From Streptomyces sp. NBC_01264 (GTDB lineage: Bacteria > Actinomycetota > Actinomycetes > Streptomycetales > Streptomycetaceae): DNA of 64,000 bases. Of the stretch, positions 37,772 to 45,845 are shown piece by piece; the stretch's first letter is position 1, and each line of letters begins with the position of its first letter. The position numbers and the translations under genes were made by a program. The notes beneath the pieces are model-generated. The model ran no database searches. It was not told the DNA's origin and saw nothing but the letters and a program-made list of their open reading frames with translations. The stretch covers positions 76,949-140,948 of the forward strand of contig NZ_JAPEOX010000006.1 in NCBI RefSeq assembly GCF_026340675.1, written 5' to 3'.

Positions 37772-38977
37772 ATGCAGAAGACGACCGTAGCTAGTTGGAC
37801 CGTGTCGGCTACACGGCACATCGACTATGAAATCCTCGAGTCGCCGAATCTCCTTGATCCGGAAAATCCTGACCTCGCAGCACTGCCGTACGGGTCACAG
37901 GGGGGCGGCAGGCGCCTCGTAGTAATCGATGAGGCAGTGCAAGGGATCTTCGGAGACCGGATCCGAGGCTACTTCGCCGCCCGTAACAAGGACATGGACT
38001 ACCTCACGCTGCCTGGCGGCGACGAACACAAGACTCTTGATCAGGTCGTGCACGTGGCCAGCCGTCTGAACGAAATCGGCACCCGCCGGGCGGGTACTCC
38101 GCCGATCGCCATTGGCGGAGGAGTCGTCCAGGACGTCGTCGGAATGGCCGCTGGCCTCTACCGGCGCGGCATTCCCTACGTCAGAGTGCCCACCACGCTG
38201 CTCGGGCAAATCGACGGGAGCGTGTCAGCGAAGAACGGCGTCAACTTCGAAGGCCACCGGAACCGGCTCGGCACGTTCGCGCCGCCCCCGCGCACCCTGA
38301 TCGACAGAACGCTGATAGCGACGCTGCCCCGGCGCCAAATCAGCAGCGGCATGGGCGAAATCATCAAGATGGCTCTGATTAAGGACGCCCGACTGTTCGA
38401 CCTGCTCGAAGCATACGGCCCAGATCTTCTCACGGAACGTCTACAGGACACTGGGATCAGGACCAGCGCTGAAAAACCCGGCCAGGAGTGCATGCACCGT
38501 GCCATCGCCGGAATGGCCGAAGAACTCCAAAAGAACCTCTGGGAAACCGACCTCCGACGTATCGTGGACTACGGGCACACCTTCTCCCCAGCTGTAGAAA
38601 TGAGGGCGCTCCCGGAGATTCTCCATGGCGAGGCCGTGGCCATGGGCTGCGTCTTCGGTGCCGTGCTGTCCGCACGCCGCGGAATCCTCCGGTATGGGCA
38701 ACTGGAGCGGATCATCAAGACCGTACGGAGCATCGGTCTGGAACCCTCCCACCCACTCTTCGGTGATCCGGAAATCCTTAACGACGCGCTATCCGAAACG
38801 GTGCGGCACCGCGACAACCATCAACACATCACCTTGCTGAGGGACGTAGGCATCACCACGTTCGTCGACGACCTTACAACACAGGAGGTAGCCGGGGCAG
38901 CCGCCACAATGGTCTCCATCCTGAACGGAAAATCCCCGCTCCCTGATGTGGAGCTGGAGCTCCCCTCAAATGAGTAG
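37772..38977 (+). CDS. Sedoheptulose-7-phosphate cyclase (2-epi-5-epi-valiolone synthase-like)
   Basis: This 401-residue protein belongs to the dehydroquinate-synthase superfamily but has cyclase-type motifs: LPGGDEHKTLDQV, IGGGVVQDVVGMAAGLYRRG, YVRVPTTLLGQIDGSVSAKN, GVNFEGHRNRLGTF and SSGMGEIIKMALIKD. Zinc ligands are expected in GEIIK, YGHTFSP and LHGEAVA. These patterns match enzymes that cyclise sedoheptulose 7-phosphate to 2-epi-5-epi-valiolone (ValA, AcbC, CetA, SalQ), the entry step to C7-cyclitols. Primary shikimate metabolism is unlikely because no other shikimate gene is near. It overlaps the aldo/keto reductase gene by 8 nt. Confidence 0.86.
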   Translation: MQKTTVASWTVSATRHIDYEILESPNLLDPENPDLAALPYGSQGGGRRLVVIDEAVQGIFGDRIRGYFAARNKDMDYLTLPGGDEHKTLDQVVHVASRLNEIGTRRAGTPPIAIGGGVVQDVVGMAAGLYRRGIPYVRVPTTLLGQIDGSVSAKNGVNFEGHRNRLGTFAPPPRTLIDRTLIATLPRRQISSGMGEIIKMALIKDARLFDLLEAYGPDLLTERLQDTGIRTSAEKPGQECMHRAIAGMAEELQKNLWETDLRRIVDYGHTFSPAVEMRALPEILHGEAVAMGCVFGAVLSARRGILRYGQLERIIKTVRSIGLEPSHPLFGDPEILNDALSETVRHRDNHQHITLLRDVGITTFVDDLTTQEVAGAAATMVSILNGKSPLPDVELELPSNE

Positions 38978-39806
38978 GACACCCGCCCCGCGTCTCGCCC
39001 TACACTCTGGTGTCCTTATACCGAGTCTGGGCATGGGGACATGGCAACTATCCGATGACCAGTCAGCGCGCACCGTGTCGCAAGCGGCTAAGCTCGGTTA
39101 CCGGTTGATCGACACGGCTTCTCAGTACGGAAACGAGCGCGGTGTCGGAGAAGGAATCCGAGCCAGCGGAATATCTCGAGACGAATTCTTCATCATCTCA
39201 AAGCTGAACGGCGCGGACCAGGGATACGACCGGGCCCTGCGCGGATTCGACGAAAGCCTCGAGCGCCTGGGCCTCGACCGGCTCGACATGTACCTTATTC
39301 ACTGGCCGATGCCCCGTCGAGGCCTCTACGTGGACACATGGCGCGCCTTCATCCGACTACTTAATGAGGGTCGGGTCAGCGCCATAGGCGTATCCAACTT
39401 CACCTCGGCGCATCTGGACCGACTCGCTGCCGCAACGGGTGTCCTGCCGGCAGTCGACCAAGTACAGCTCAACCCCAGGGTCGCCCAACGCGCGCTGCGT
39501 CGTCATGCCACCCACCACAACGTCGTCGTGCAGTCGTGGGGCCCCCTGGGCCAAGGCGGATCGTTGCTCGAGGACCCAGTAGTCCGTCGCCTGGCCGTGC
39601 ACCACGGCAAGAGTCCCGGCCAGATAGTCCTGCGATGGCACCTCGACGAGAACCTGATCCCTATAGCCAAGTCGGCCAACCTCGGCCGGCTGGCCCAGAA
39701 CATCGACGTCTTCGACTTTCATCTCACACGTGAGGAGCTTCTGCAAATAGCCGCCCTGGACGGCCGCGAGAACCCCATCGATCCCGACGAGTTCGAACAA
39801 GACTAG
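38970..39806 (+). CDS. Aldo/keto reductase
   Basis: This 278-residue protein has an ATG that overlaps the cyclase 3' end (8 nt), so the two are coupled. The catalytic tetrad is present: Asp and Tyr in LIDTASQYGNERG, Lys in FFIISKLNGA and His in YLIHWPMP. NADPH-site residues are in IPIAKSANLGRL and IGVSNFTS. Close coupling to the cyclase suggests it reduces a ketone such as valiolone or a derivative. Confidence 0.87.
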   Translation: MSRTPAPRLALHSGVLIPSLGMGTWQLSDDQSARTVSQAAKLGYRLIDTASQYGNERGVGEGIRASGISRDEFFIISKLNGADQGYDRALRGFDESLERLGLDRLDMYLIHWPMPRRGLYVDTWRAFIRLLNEGRVSAIGVSNFTSAHLDRLAAATGVLPAVDQVQLNPRVAQRALRRHATHHNVVVQSWGPLGQGGSLLEDPVVRRLAVHHGKSPGQIVLRWHLDENLIPIAKSANLGRLAQNIDVFDFHLTREELLQIAALDGRENPIDPDEFEQD

Positions 39807-39842
39807 AAGCGGGTTGAATAGCTTTCCCGGAGAGGTCGTTTT

Positions 39843-41105
39843 GTGAACCATCCACTGACGAACTGGGCGGGCAACGTCATTTTCTCGGCAACGAACACAA
39901 GAACCCCGACCTCTATTCTTGAACTCCAGGAGCTGGTCGCGACCAACCGTCAGGTACGCGCCATCGGCACACGGCATTCTTTCAATAGAATCGCCGACAC
40001 GAACGGTTGCCTTGTATCGACGGCAGGAATTCCCATAGGAGTCGACATTGATTCGGACAGTATGACCGCTAGGGTTGGCGCAGGAATGACCGTCGGCGAT
40101 ATCGCTGAAATTATAGATTCGAGCGGCTTCGCGTTGCCAAATCTAGGATCCCTGCCGCACATATCCATTGCGGGCGCCTGCGCCACCGGCACACACGGAT
40201 CCGGGGATTCCAACCGAATCCTCGCCGAATCGGTCAGATCTCTTGACTTCATCACCGCCGACGGCACATGCGCCACCATCTCCCGCGGCGACCCCCATTT
40301 CGACGGCGCCATCGTCTCTCTCGGCAGTATCGGTATCGTCACGTCGATGACACTGGAGCTGCGTCCGACGTTCAACGTGCAGCAGACGGTCTATGTGGGG
40401 CTGGACTGCGTGGGCATCATCGAGCATCTTGATGAGCTTTTTTCTAGCGCATACAGCGTCAGCATATTCACCGACTGGCTGCGGCACAACCAGATATGGC
40501 TGAAGGCGCGGGTGGGCGACCAGGCAGCGAATCCCTCCCCAGAGTCCTTTGGCGCACACCCTGCCGAACGCGACCTGCACCCGGCCCCGGGGGTTTCACC
40601 TGCCCATTGCACCCCTCAGATGGGCGCACCTGGAGCGTGGCACGAACTCCTTCCGCATTTTCGCCGAGACCTCAGGCCGAGTGTCGGCGAAGAATTGCAG
40701 TCCGAATACTTTGTGGACAGAAAGGTTGCTGCCGATGCCCTGAGGTCCATCGTCGAAATTCAGCCCATACTGGCCGACGTCCTCCAGGTGTCCGAGCTGC
40801 GCACGGTTGCTTCTGATGAATTCTGGATCAGCCCCGCGAGTGAGCGTGCAAGCATCGCCATTCATTTCACATGGATTTCTGATCCGCAAGCGGTCGAGCC
40901 TGTCGTCAGGATGGTGGAAGAGGTGCTGTCACCATTCAATCCACGTCCTCACTGGGGAAAAGTATTTACCGCTACCCCGGACACGCTCAGAGCCTCATAC
41001 CCCCATTGGGATGATTTCATCAGGATGTGTGACCACTTCGACTCGGCCCGGAAATTTGGCAATGAATTCACTTCGCGATTCTTCGGGCGGGGGTACTCAG
41101 GTTGA
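39843..41105 (+). CDS. Alditol-oxidase-like FAD protein (AldO/VAO family)
   Basis: This 420-residue protein has a GTG start with GGAGAGG upstream. It follows Streptomyces alditol oxidase closely in layout. His45 in GTRHSFN is the site that carries covalent FAD in AldO. GACATGTHGSGDSN and FDGAIVSLGSIGIVTSMTLEL form the FAD domain. SVSIFTDW, the GAPGAWHELLPHF region, LQSEYF and RPHWGKVF form the substrate domain. These enzymes oxidise the terminal CH2OH of polyols using oxygen. In this cassette the exocyclic C7 hydroxymethyl of a cyclitol is an attractive substrate (inference). The last few residues (GRGYSG) come from the junction with an IS6 remnant, but the fold should be complete. Confidence 0.84.
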   Translation: MNHPLTNWAGNVIFSATNTRTPTSILELQELVATNRQVRAIGTRHSFNRIADTNGCLVSTAGIPIGVDIDSDSMTARVGAGMTVGDIAEIIDSSGFALPNLGSLPHISIAGACATGTHGSGDSNRILAESVRSLDFITADGTCATISRGDPHFDGAIVSLGSIGIVTSMTLELRPTFNVQQTVYVGLDCVGIIEHLDELFSSAYSVSIFTDWLRHNQIWLKARVGDQAANPSPESFGAHPAERDLHPAPGVSPAHCTPQMGAPGAWHELLPHFRRDLRPSVGEELQSEYFVDRKVAADALRSIVEIQPILADVLQVSELRTVASDEFWISPASERASIAIHFTWISDPQAVEPVVRMVEEVLSPFNPRPHWGKVFTATPDTLRASYPHWDDFIRMCDHFDSARKFGNEFTSRFFGRGYSG

Positions 41106-41166
41106 ACTCGTAGTGTCGGCGTGGCTGCTGACGGGTCTGGAGGCGGAGCTGGCGCGGGGTCCGCTG

Positions 41167-41280
41167 GCCCACTTTCGGCCCCAGCGCCACCTGATGACCG
41201 CCGGCCGATACCGCTTCGAGATGAACGTCCGCTTCACCATCTGGAACCGGATCACCGGCCTCGTCGGCATGCCCGCCACG
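41167..41280 (+). pseudogene. IS6-family transposase, C-terminal tip
   Basis: About 38 codons, HFRPQRHLMTAGRYRFEMNV and RFTIWNRITGLVGMPAT, ending at the terminal repeat of the next small element. It lies right after the alditol-oxidase-like gene and marks the right border of the cyclitol cassette. Confidence 0.8.
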
Positions 41281-41441
41281 GGCACTGTCACATTATGAAA
41301 AATGACGTGGACATGGCGGAAGATCTGGCCGTCTCGGCCAGCTCTGCGGCGGAAAAATTTGCGCAGGAACGGCGATCGGGACCCTCTCGCCGGAAGATCC
41401 ACTGGCATGCACACGCCATGCGTCGTTAACGTGACAGTGCC
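41281..41441. repeat. 161-bp MITE-like element with inverted ends
   Basis: Left end GGCACTGTCACATTA, right end read inward GGCACTGTCACGTTA, so the outer 11 bases match exactly. A 44-codon open frame (41295-41429, MKNDVDMAEDLAVSASSAAE) nearly fills the interior, but no function is recognisable. The ends resemble those of the local IS6 elements; it may be a non-autonomous relative. Confidence 0.55.
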
Positions 41442-41838
41442 GACCGGTCTGCCCCTGTCCGTCGGCATCTCGGGCGCCAACCTGCACGATAGCCAGGCCC
41501 TTGAGCCCCTTGTCCGTGGCCTACCGCCCATCCGCTCACGCCGCGGACGCCGACGGCGCCGACCCGGCAAGCTCCACGCGGACAAGGCCTACGACTACGC
41601 CCACCTGCGGCGATGGTTACGTGAACGCGGAATCAGGCACCGCATTGCCCGCCGAGGCGTTGAATCCTCGCAGCGGCTGGGCCGCCACCGCTGGACCGTC
41701 GAGCGCACCATGGCCTGGCTCTCCGGCTGCCGCCGCCTACACCGCCGCTACGAACGCAAAGCCGAGCATTTCCTTGCCTTCGCCAGCATCGCCTGCACTC
41801 TCATCTGCTACCGCCGGCTCACCAAATGAGATGACGTC
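41442..41838 (+). pseudogene. IS427-type element, C-terminal transposase fragment
   Basis: It contains LPLSVGISGANLHDSQALEP through KLHADKAYDYAHLRRWLRE to CTLICYRRLTK, almost identical to the copy at 26759-27615 but in the opposite orientation. It ends with the same terminal repeat (complement of GACGTCATCTCATTTGG) followed by TAA. The N-terminal half is gone, cut at the MITE-like element. Confidence 0.87.
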
Positions 41839-42237
41839 TAAATGGCATCTCGACGAGGTCTTCATCAAAATCGGCGGGGAGCGGAAGTAGTTGTGGCGGG
41901 CCGTGGACGCCGACGGCAACGTCCTGGGCATCCTGGTGCAGAGCCGTCGTGACAAGGCTGCGGCCAGGCGCTTCTTCCGCCGGCTCCTCACCTCCACCGG
42001 GCAGGTGCCCCGGGTGGTCGTCACCGACAAGCTCGCCGCGTACGGGGCAGCGCATCGTGAGAGGACGTTAAGTCCGTTTCTGGTAGCGGCCGCGTTCGGG
42101 TTGGGTGGGGAAGCCTTGGCGGGTGAGGCGTCCGAGGCGGCTGCGGGTGATGTTGACGGACGCCTCGTGGGTGGGCAGGCCGAGGAGTTCGTGCAGCTCA
42201 CGAGCCCTGAATGCCTGGTCGGGGTGCTGGTTGAAGG

Positions 42238-43613
42238 CAGGGCTTGATCAAGTTCCGTGGGTGTCCGGATCGTGGGTGATGCCCAGGATGCCGAGTGCTC
42301 GTTGCGGTTCGTGGCGGATGGCTCGGGTGGTCTTGGCGATGTTGGCGGCGCCGAGGGTTTTCAGGGCGCCGATGGCGAGGTTGCGGAGAGTTGCCATCGC
42401 GCGGGGTGCGGTTCGGGTGTGGACGGTGGAGGCGTCCTCGGCGAAAGTGACGTCCCTGGTGTGGTGCGAGGAGTTCTCGATGCCCCAGTGCCCGCGGATT
42501 GCGGCGGCCAGGTCGGCTGGGGTGGCTTGGTGGGCGTCGAGGCTGGTGACGGCGTAGACGCTCTCCCGGGTCTCGCGCTGGCCGGTCTGCTTGCGGCGCC
42601 GGTGGATGCGGATGGCCAGGCGGGCGTGGGGAAAAGCGATCCCGCCGAGTTGGTCGGGGACGGCGCAGGTCTTGACCGAGCGGGACTCGCGCCTGCCGTG
42701 CCCGGTGGCGGAGGCGGTGTGCTGGATGGAGATGTCCCGCCACGGCAGGGATGCGAGCTGGCGGTGAGCCGTCGGCTGGTTGGTCTTGATCACGGCGATG
42801 TAGTGGGCCTTCTTGGTCTCGACCAGCCAGGTGATGTTCGCTCGGACCGAGTGGAGGGCGTCGAAGGTGACGACGGTGCCGGCCAGGTCCAGCGGTGTCA
42901 GAAGCGGTTGGAAGTGTGTGGTCTCGTTCGTCTTCGCGCCGACCTCCACCTGGGCGATGGTGACGACGGTGCCGTGTGTGACCGCGGAGAGCAGGTGTCG
43001 GCGCTTCGCGGTGAGACGGGCTGATCCCTTGAGTGCTTTGCCGTCGACAGCGATCACACGCAGCCGCTCCGACGCCGAGGGTGGTGTCCGGGTGGGCTCG
43101 GTGGCAGCACGGTGCCGGTCGGCCAGGTAGGCGCCCACCGCCCGGTCCAGCACATCGCCGTCGACAGCCCCCAGCACGCGACCGATCGTGGCCGGCGACG
43201 GGGCGCGCCGCCATCCGAGCAGGTGACGGCGGATACCGATCACTGTCAGGAGTGTGTCCGAGGCGCGCTGGCCCCACTCGGCGAGCTCGTCGATGCTCCT
43301 GGCTCCCGAGACGACCGCGCAGGCACACACCAGCAGGACCGCGGTCAGTGAGTACCAGCGGCCCCGCAGTGAGCGCGGATCGGGCACTGCATCGAAGTAG
43401 GGGCGCAGATCAGCGACCCGGTCAGCGTCCAGCGGACCCAGCCTCACAAGCACAGCCGGGACGGGAGAAGATATGGCAGCAGGCACGGGCCACCTCATGA
43501 TCAACGGGCGTAGACACCCAAATGATCACGAAGCCCGCGCCTGCTCCTCTAACCACCCCAACCCGCCACAACACCGACCGGCTCGCACGACCCCGGAACT
43601 TGCAACCGCCCTG
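42238..43613 (-). mobile_element. ISAs1-family insertion sequence, copy B (1376 bp)
   Basis: Same length and ends as copy A. The 9-bp target duplication GGTTGAAGG is at 42229-42237 and 43614-43622. It interrupts the accessory gene of the IS5-like element. Confidence 0.93.
42248..43498 (-). CDS. ISAs1-family DDE transposase (copy B)
   Basis: This 416-residue protein is identical to the product of copy A at 9812-11062, with the same intact catalytic motifs (VIAVDGKALKGSA, VVTFDALHSVR, GHWGIENSSHH). Confidence 0.92.
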   Translation of the reverse strand: MRWPVPAAISSPVPAVLVRLGPLDADRVADLRPYFDAVPDPRSLRGRWYSLTAVLLVCACAVVSGARSIDELAEWGQRASDTLLTVIGIRRHLLGWRRAPSPATIGRVLGAVDGDVLDRAVGAYLADRHRAATEPTRTPPSASERLRVIAVDGKALKGSARLTAKRRHLLSAVTHGTVVTIAQVEVGAKTNETTHFQPLLTPLDLAGTVVTFDALHSVRANITWLVETKKAHYIAVIKTNQPTAHRQLASLPWRDISIQHTASATGHGRRESRSVKTCAVPDQLGGIAFPHARLAIRIHRRRKQTGQRETRESVYAVTSLDAHQATPADLAAAIRGHWGIENSSHHTRDVTFAEDASTVHTRTAPRAMATLRNLAIGALKTLGAANIAKTTRAIRHEPQRALGILGITHDPDTHGT

Positions 43614-43847
43614 GGTTGAAGGCGTTCACGATGGTCTGGTAGGCGGTGTTCGTCTCGGTCGGATCGGGCTCGTCTGCGGTCGGCGCGAGTTCCGTGACGA
43701 CCTTCCGGGTGGTGGTCAGATCCGCAAGTCGCGCTTCGGTCTCGGCCAGGGCGGCGGTGAGGTGCTCGATCTGGCCGCGTAGTTCCCCGACTCGGGCGGT
43801 GGCCTCGTCGTGCTGGGTCTGGAGGCCGGCGAGGAGTTCGGCGACGT

Positions 43848-44711
43848 TCACGCGGCCAGTCCGAGAGTGTCGCGCCAGGCGGGACTCGGTGTCGTGAGGC
43901 GGCGGGTCATGTTCGCGGTGGAGGCCCAGTAGACGCGTGAGGCGGAGGTGTCGGGCCGGTGGTCATACTCACGGGTCAGACGCCGGTGCAGCATCAGCGT
44001 GCCGTTCGTCTGCTCGACCACCCACCGCTTGGGCTGCGGGACGAACCCTTTGCCCTGGTCAGCGGGGTTGCGGTGGACGACCTCGACGTCGATGTCCAGC
44101 AGGGCGCCGTGGATGATGACCTCGTCCTTGAAGCCCTGGTCCACCAGGGCTTTCTCCAGGCGCATCCCGCACCGCTCGGCAGCCTGGTCGAGCAGGATGG
44201 TGCCGGCGGCGTTGTCGTGGGCGGAGGCGGCCAGCACGACAACACCGATGACCAGACCCAGGACGTCCACGGCCAGTCCCCGCTTTCGCCCCGACACCTT
44301 CTTGTTCGCGTCCAGCCCCGTCGTGGCCTTCGGGACACCGGCGGCCGCGCGGACGGACTGGGTGTCGATGATCACGAGGGACGGGTCCTCTAACCGGCGG
44401 GCCTTCTCACGGACCTGGCAGCGCAGGAGTTCCTGGATCCGCTGGTCCAGCCCGTCCTCGCGCCACAGGCGGAAGTAGTAGAACACCGCCGACCAGGCCG
44501 GTAGATCGTGCGGCAGCAAGCGCCACTGGCAGCCCGTCCGGTTCTGGTAGAAGATCGCGTTCACGACTTCCCGCAGGTCGCAGGACCCGGGATCTCCGGT
44601 CGCCGACCGGGCCACCCGGCCCTGCTTCCAGGCCGTGATCATCGGCTCGATTAACGCCCACTGCTCGTCCGATAAGTCGCTGAGGTACGGCTCTCTCTTC
44701 ACGCCCCGCAT
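43848..44711 (-). CDS. IS5-like DDE transposase of element B
   Basis: This 287-residue protein has the N-terminal YLSDLSDEQWALIEPMI, then AIFYQNRTGCQWRLLPHDLP, catalytic Asp in VIIDTQSVRAAAG, Asp in KALVDQGFKDEVI, and Glu in KRWVVEQTNGTLMLHRRLTR. No frameshift or stop is seen. Its stop overlaps the accessory gene start. It is potentially active, although the element itself is split by ISAs1 downstream. Confidence 0.88.
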   Translation of the reverse strand: MRGVKREPYLSDLSDEQWALIEPMITAWKQGRVARSATGDPGSCDLREVVNAIFYQNRTGCQWRLLPHDLPAWSAVFYYFRLWREDGLDQRIQELLRCQVREKARRLEDPSLVIIDTQSVRAAAGVPKATTGLDANKKVSGRKRGLAVDVLGLVIGVVVLAASAHDNAAGTILLDQAAERCGMRLEKALVDQGFKDEVIIHGALLDIDVEVVHRNPADQGKGFVPQPKRWVVEQTNGTLMLHRRLTREYDHRPDTSASRVYWASTANMTRRLTTPSPAWRDTLGLAA

Positions 44712-45360
44712 CTCAACATGGACATGCCCACGAGGCGGTCCGGACCGCGATCAGTACCACGATCGGGCGATCACGAACCGAGGAAGATCGGACTTAACGC
44801 CCACTGAGGTGATGCCCTCGGTGGAGCACCGCTCCCACAAGGGCCTGAACAACCAGGCGGAGAACTCCCACCAGCCCACCCGGCAACGCGAACGCGCGAT
44901 GAAAGGACTCCGCAGTGCCGGCTCGGCTCAGCGGTTCCTGGCCGCGTTCACCGGGATCTCACCCCACTTCCGCCCCCACCGGCATCTGATGACCGCCGGA
45001 CGCCACCGCCTCGAAATGACCATCCGCTTCACCATCTGGAACCACATCACCGGCGTCGCCGCCGTGCCCTCCGCGGCCTGAGCAACCAGCCGCCGACGGC
45101 CTCTTCACGCCCTCAGACGATCACACCACCGACAACGTGACAGCACCGTCCCGTACCCGGCGTGCCAGCAGGCAGGCGGGCGGACGGGGTTGGGCTTCAG
45201 CGGGCACGGCGTCTCCGGCTCGGTATGGATCAACGGACACCACACCAACGAAGAGCCGCACGGCGGGATGCGGCAGGACCCGGCGCTCCCTGGCGCACTT
45301 CCTTCCACGGGGGAGGGACGTGTACGAGCCCGGCGCACTGCCTGGGTGGGCGACTGCCGC

Positions 45361-45636
45361 CTACTTGGGGGCGGCCTCGCACGCGGACGCCGCCGTCGCG
45401 TCGGACACCCTGCTCTCGGTCAGGCCGCTCACACACTTGGCCTGGTCGCCGGTCAGGCCCACGTAGCAGGCCATGCTGACCGAGTCGGGGGCCTCGCCGC
45501 CCTGGAGCTCGCTCTCGACTTGGTTGATGCACTGCGTGACGTCCGCCTGGGCGGCCGGGGCCATGAGGGCCGCGCCGCCGCCGAGTGCGAGGGTCAGGCC
45601 GGTGAGGACGCCTGCGATACGGGTCGACGTGCGCAT
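45361..45636 (-). CDS. Small secreted Cys-containing protein
   Basis: A 91-residue precursor with a Sec signal (MRTSTRIAGVLTGLTLALGG, then AALMAPAAQA just before the predicted cut). The mature ~60 residues (DVTQCINQVESELQGGEAPD, MACYVGLTGDQAKCV, SACEAAPK) contain four Cys that could form two disulphides. I do not recognise the family precisely; similar small secreted proteins are common in Streptomyces. ATG 45636 is preferred over a GTG three codons upstream. Confidence 0.72.
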   Translation of the reverse strand: MRTSTRIAGVLTGLTLALGGGAALMAPAAQADVTQCINQVESELQGGEAPDSVSMACYVGLTGDQAKCVSGLTESRVSDATAASACEAAPK

Positions 45637-45845
45637 GGGACGCACCTGCTCTCCGAGGTCGTCGCCGCCCGCCCCTGGACCACCCTGTGGTCCGGAGCAC
45701 GCGGGAATTTCGGCGTCGAGCGGGTACTGGAGTCGGCGTGCGGCTGCCGCTCGACCGGGTCCCCTCGTCCGACGCTAGATCAGCTCCTCGCCGTGCGCAC
45801 CCGCTGGGCCCCGTGGGCACGGGAGTTATCGGCCGTTATCCGCAG

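Larger units (their letters stand above)
42068..43851 (-). pseudogene. IS accessory gene (coiled coil plus winged-helix-like), interrupted by ISAs1
   Basis: The GTG start overlaps the transposase stop (GTGA), indicating translational coupling. The first part reads MNVAELLAGLQTQHDEATAR, VGELRGQIEHLTAALAETEA and RLADLTTTRK, a strong heptad pattern. After ISAs1, and with one copy of the 9-bp duplication removed, it continues in frame as QHPDQAFRARELHELLGLPT, RSRLGRLTRQGFPTQ and ERGRYQKRT, stopping within the terminal repeat. The restored protein is 132 residues. Its layout parallels the protein at 25178-25624. Confidence 0.75.
42061..44804 (-). mobile_element. IS5-like element B carrying a coupled accessory gene, split by ISAs1
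   Basis: The terminal repeats GAGGACGTTAAGTCCG and GTGGGCGTTAAGTCCG match at 14 of 16 positions and are flanked by TGA on both sides. Removing the ISAs1 copy and its target duplication leaves about 1.36 kb. It holds a transposase and a downstream accessory gene in one transcription unit. Confidence 0.85.
41839..45147 (+). pseudogene. IS6-family element, C-terminal part, split by an IS5-like element
   Basis: The transposase begins mid-gene at KWHLDEVFIKIGGERK, meets a TAG stop at 41889, continues LWRAVDADGNVLGILVQSRR to AAHRE (42060), and resumes after the IS5-like insertion at 44805 with VMPSVEHRSHKGLNNQAENS and on to the C-terminus at 45081. The right terminal repeat GGTGCTGTCACG ends at 45147. 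The missing N-terminal part starts at the same gene position as the fragment at 27616. Confidence 0.86.

Noticed and set aside
37772..38977. Dehydroquinate synthase of the shikimate pathway
   Set aside because: The protein shares the fold, but its GGDEHKTLDQV, GLYRRGIPYVRVP and SAKNGVNF segments match sedoheptulose-7-phosphate cyclases, and neighbours are sugar oxidoreductases.
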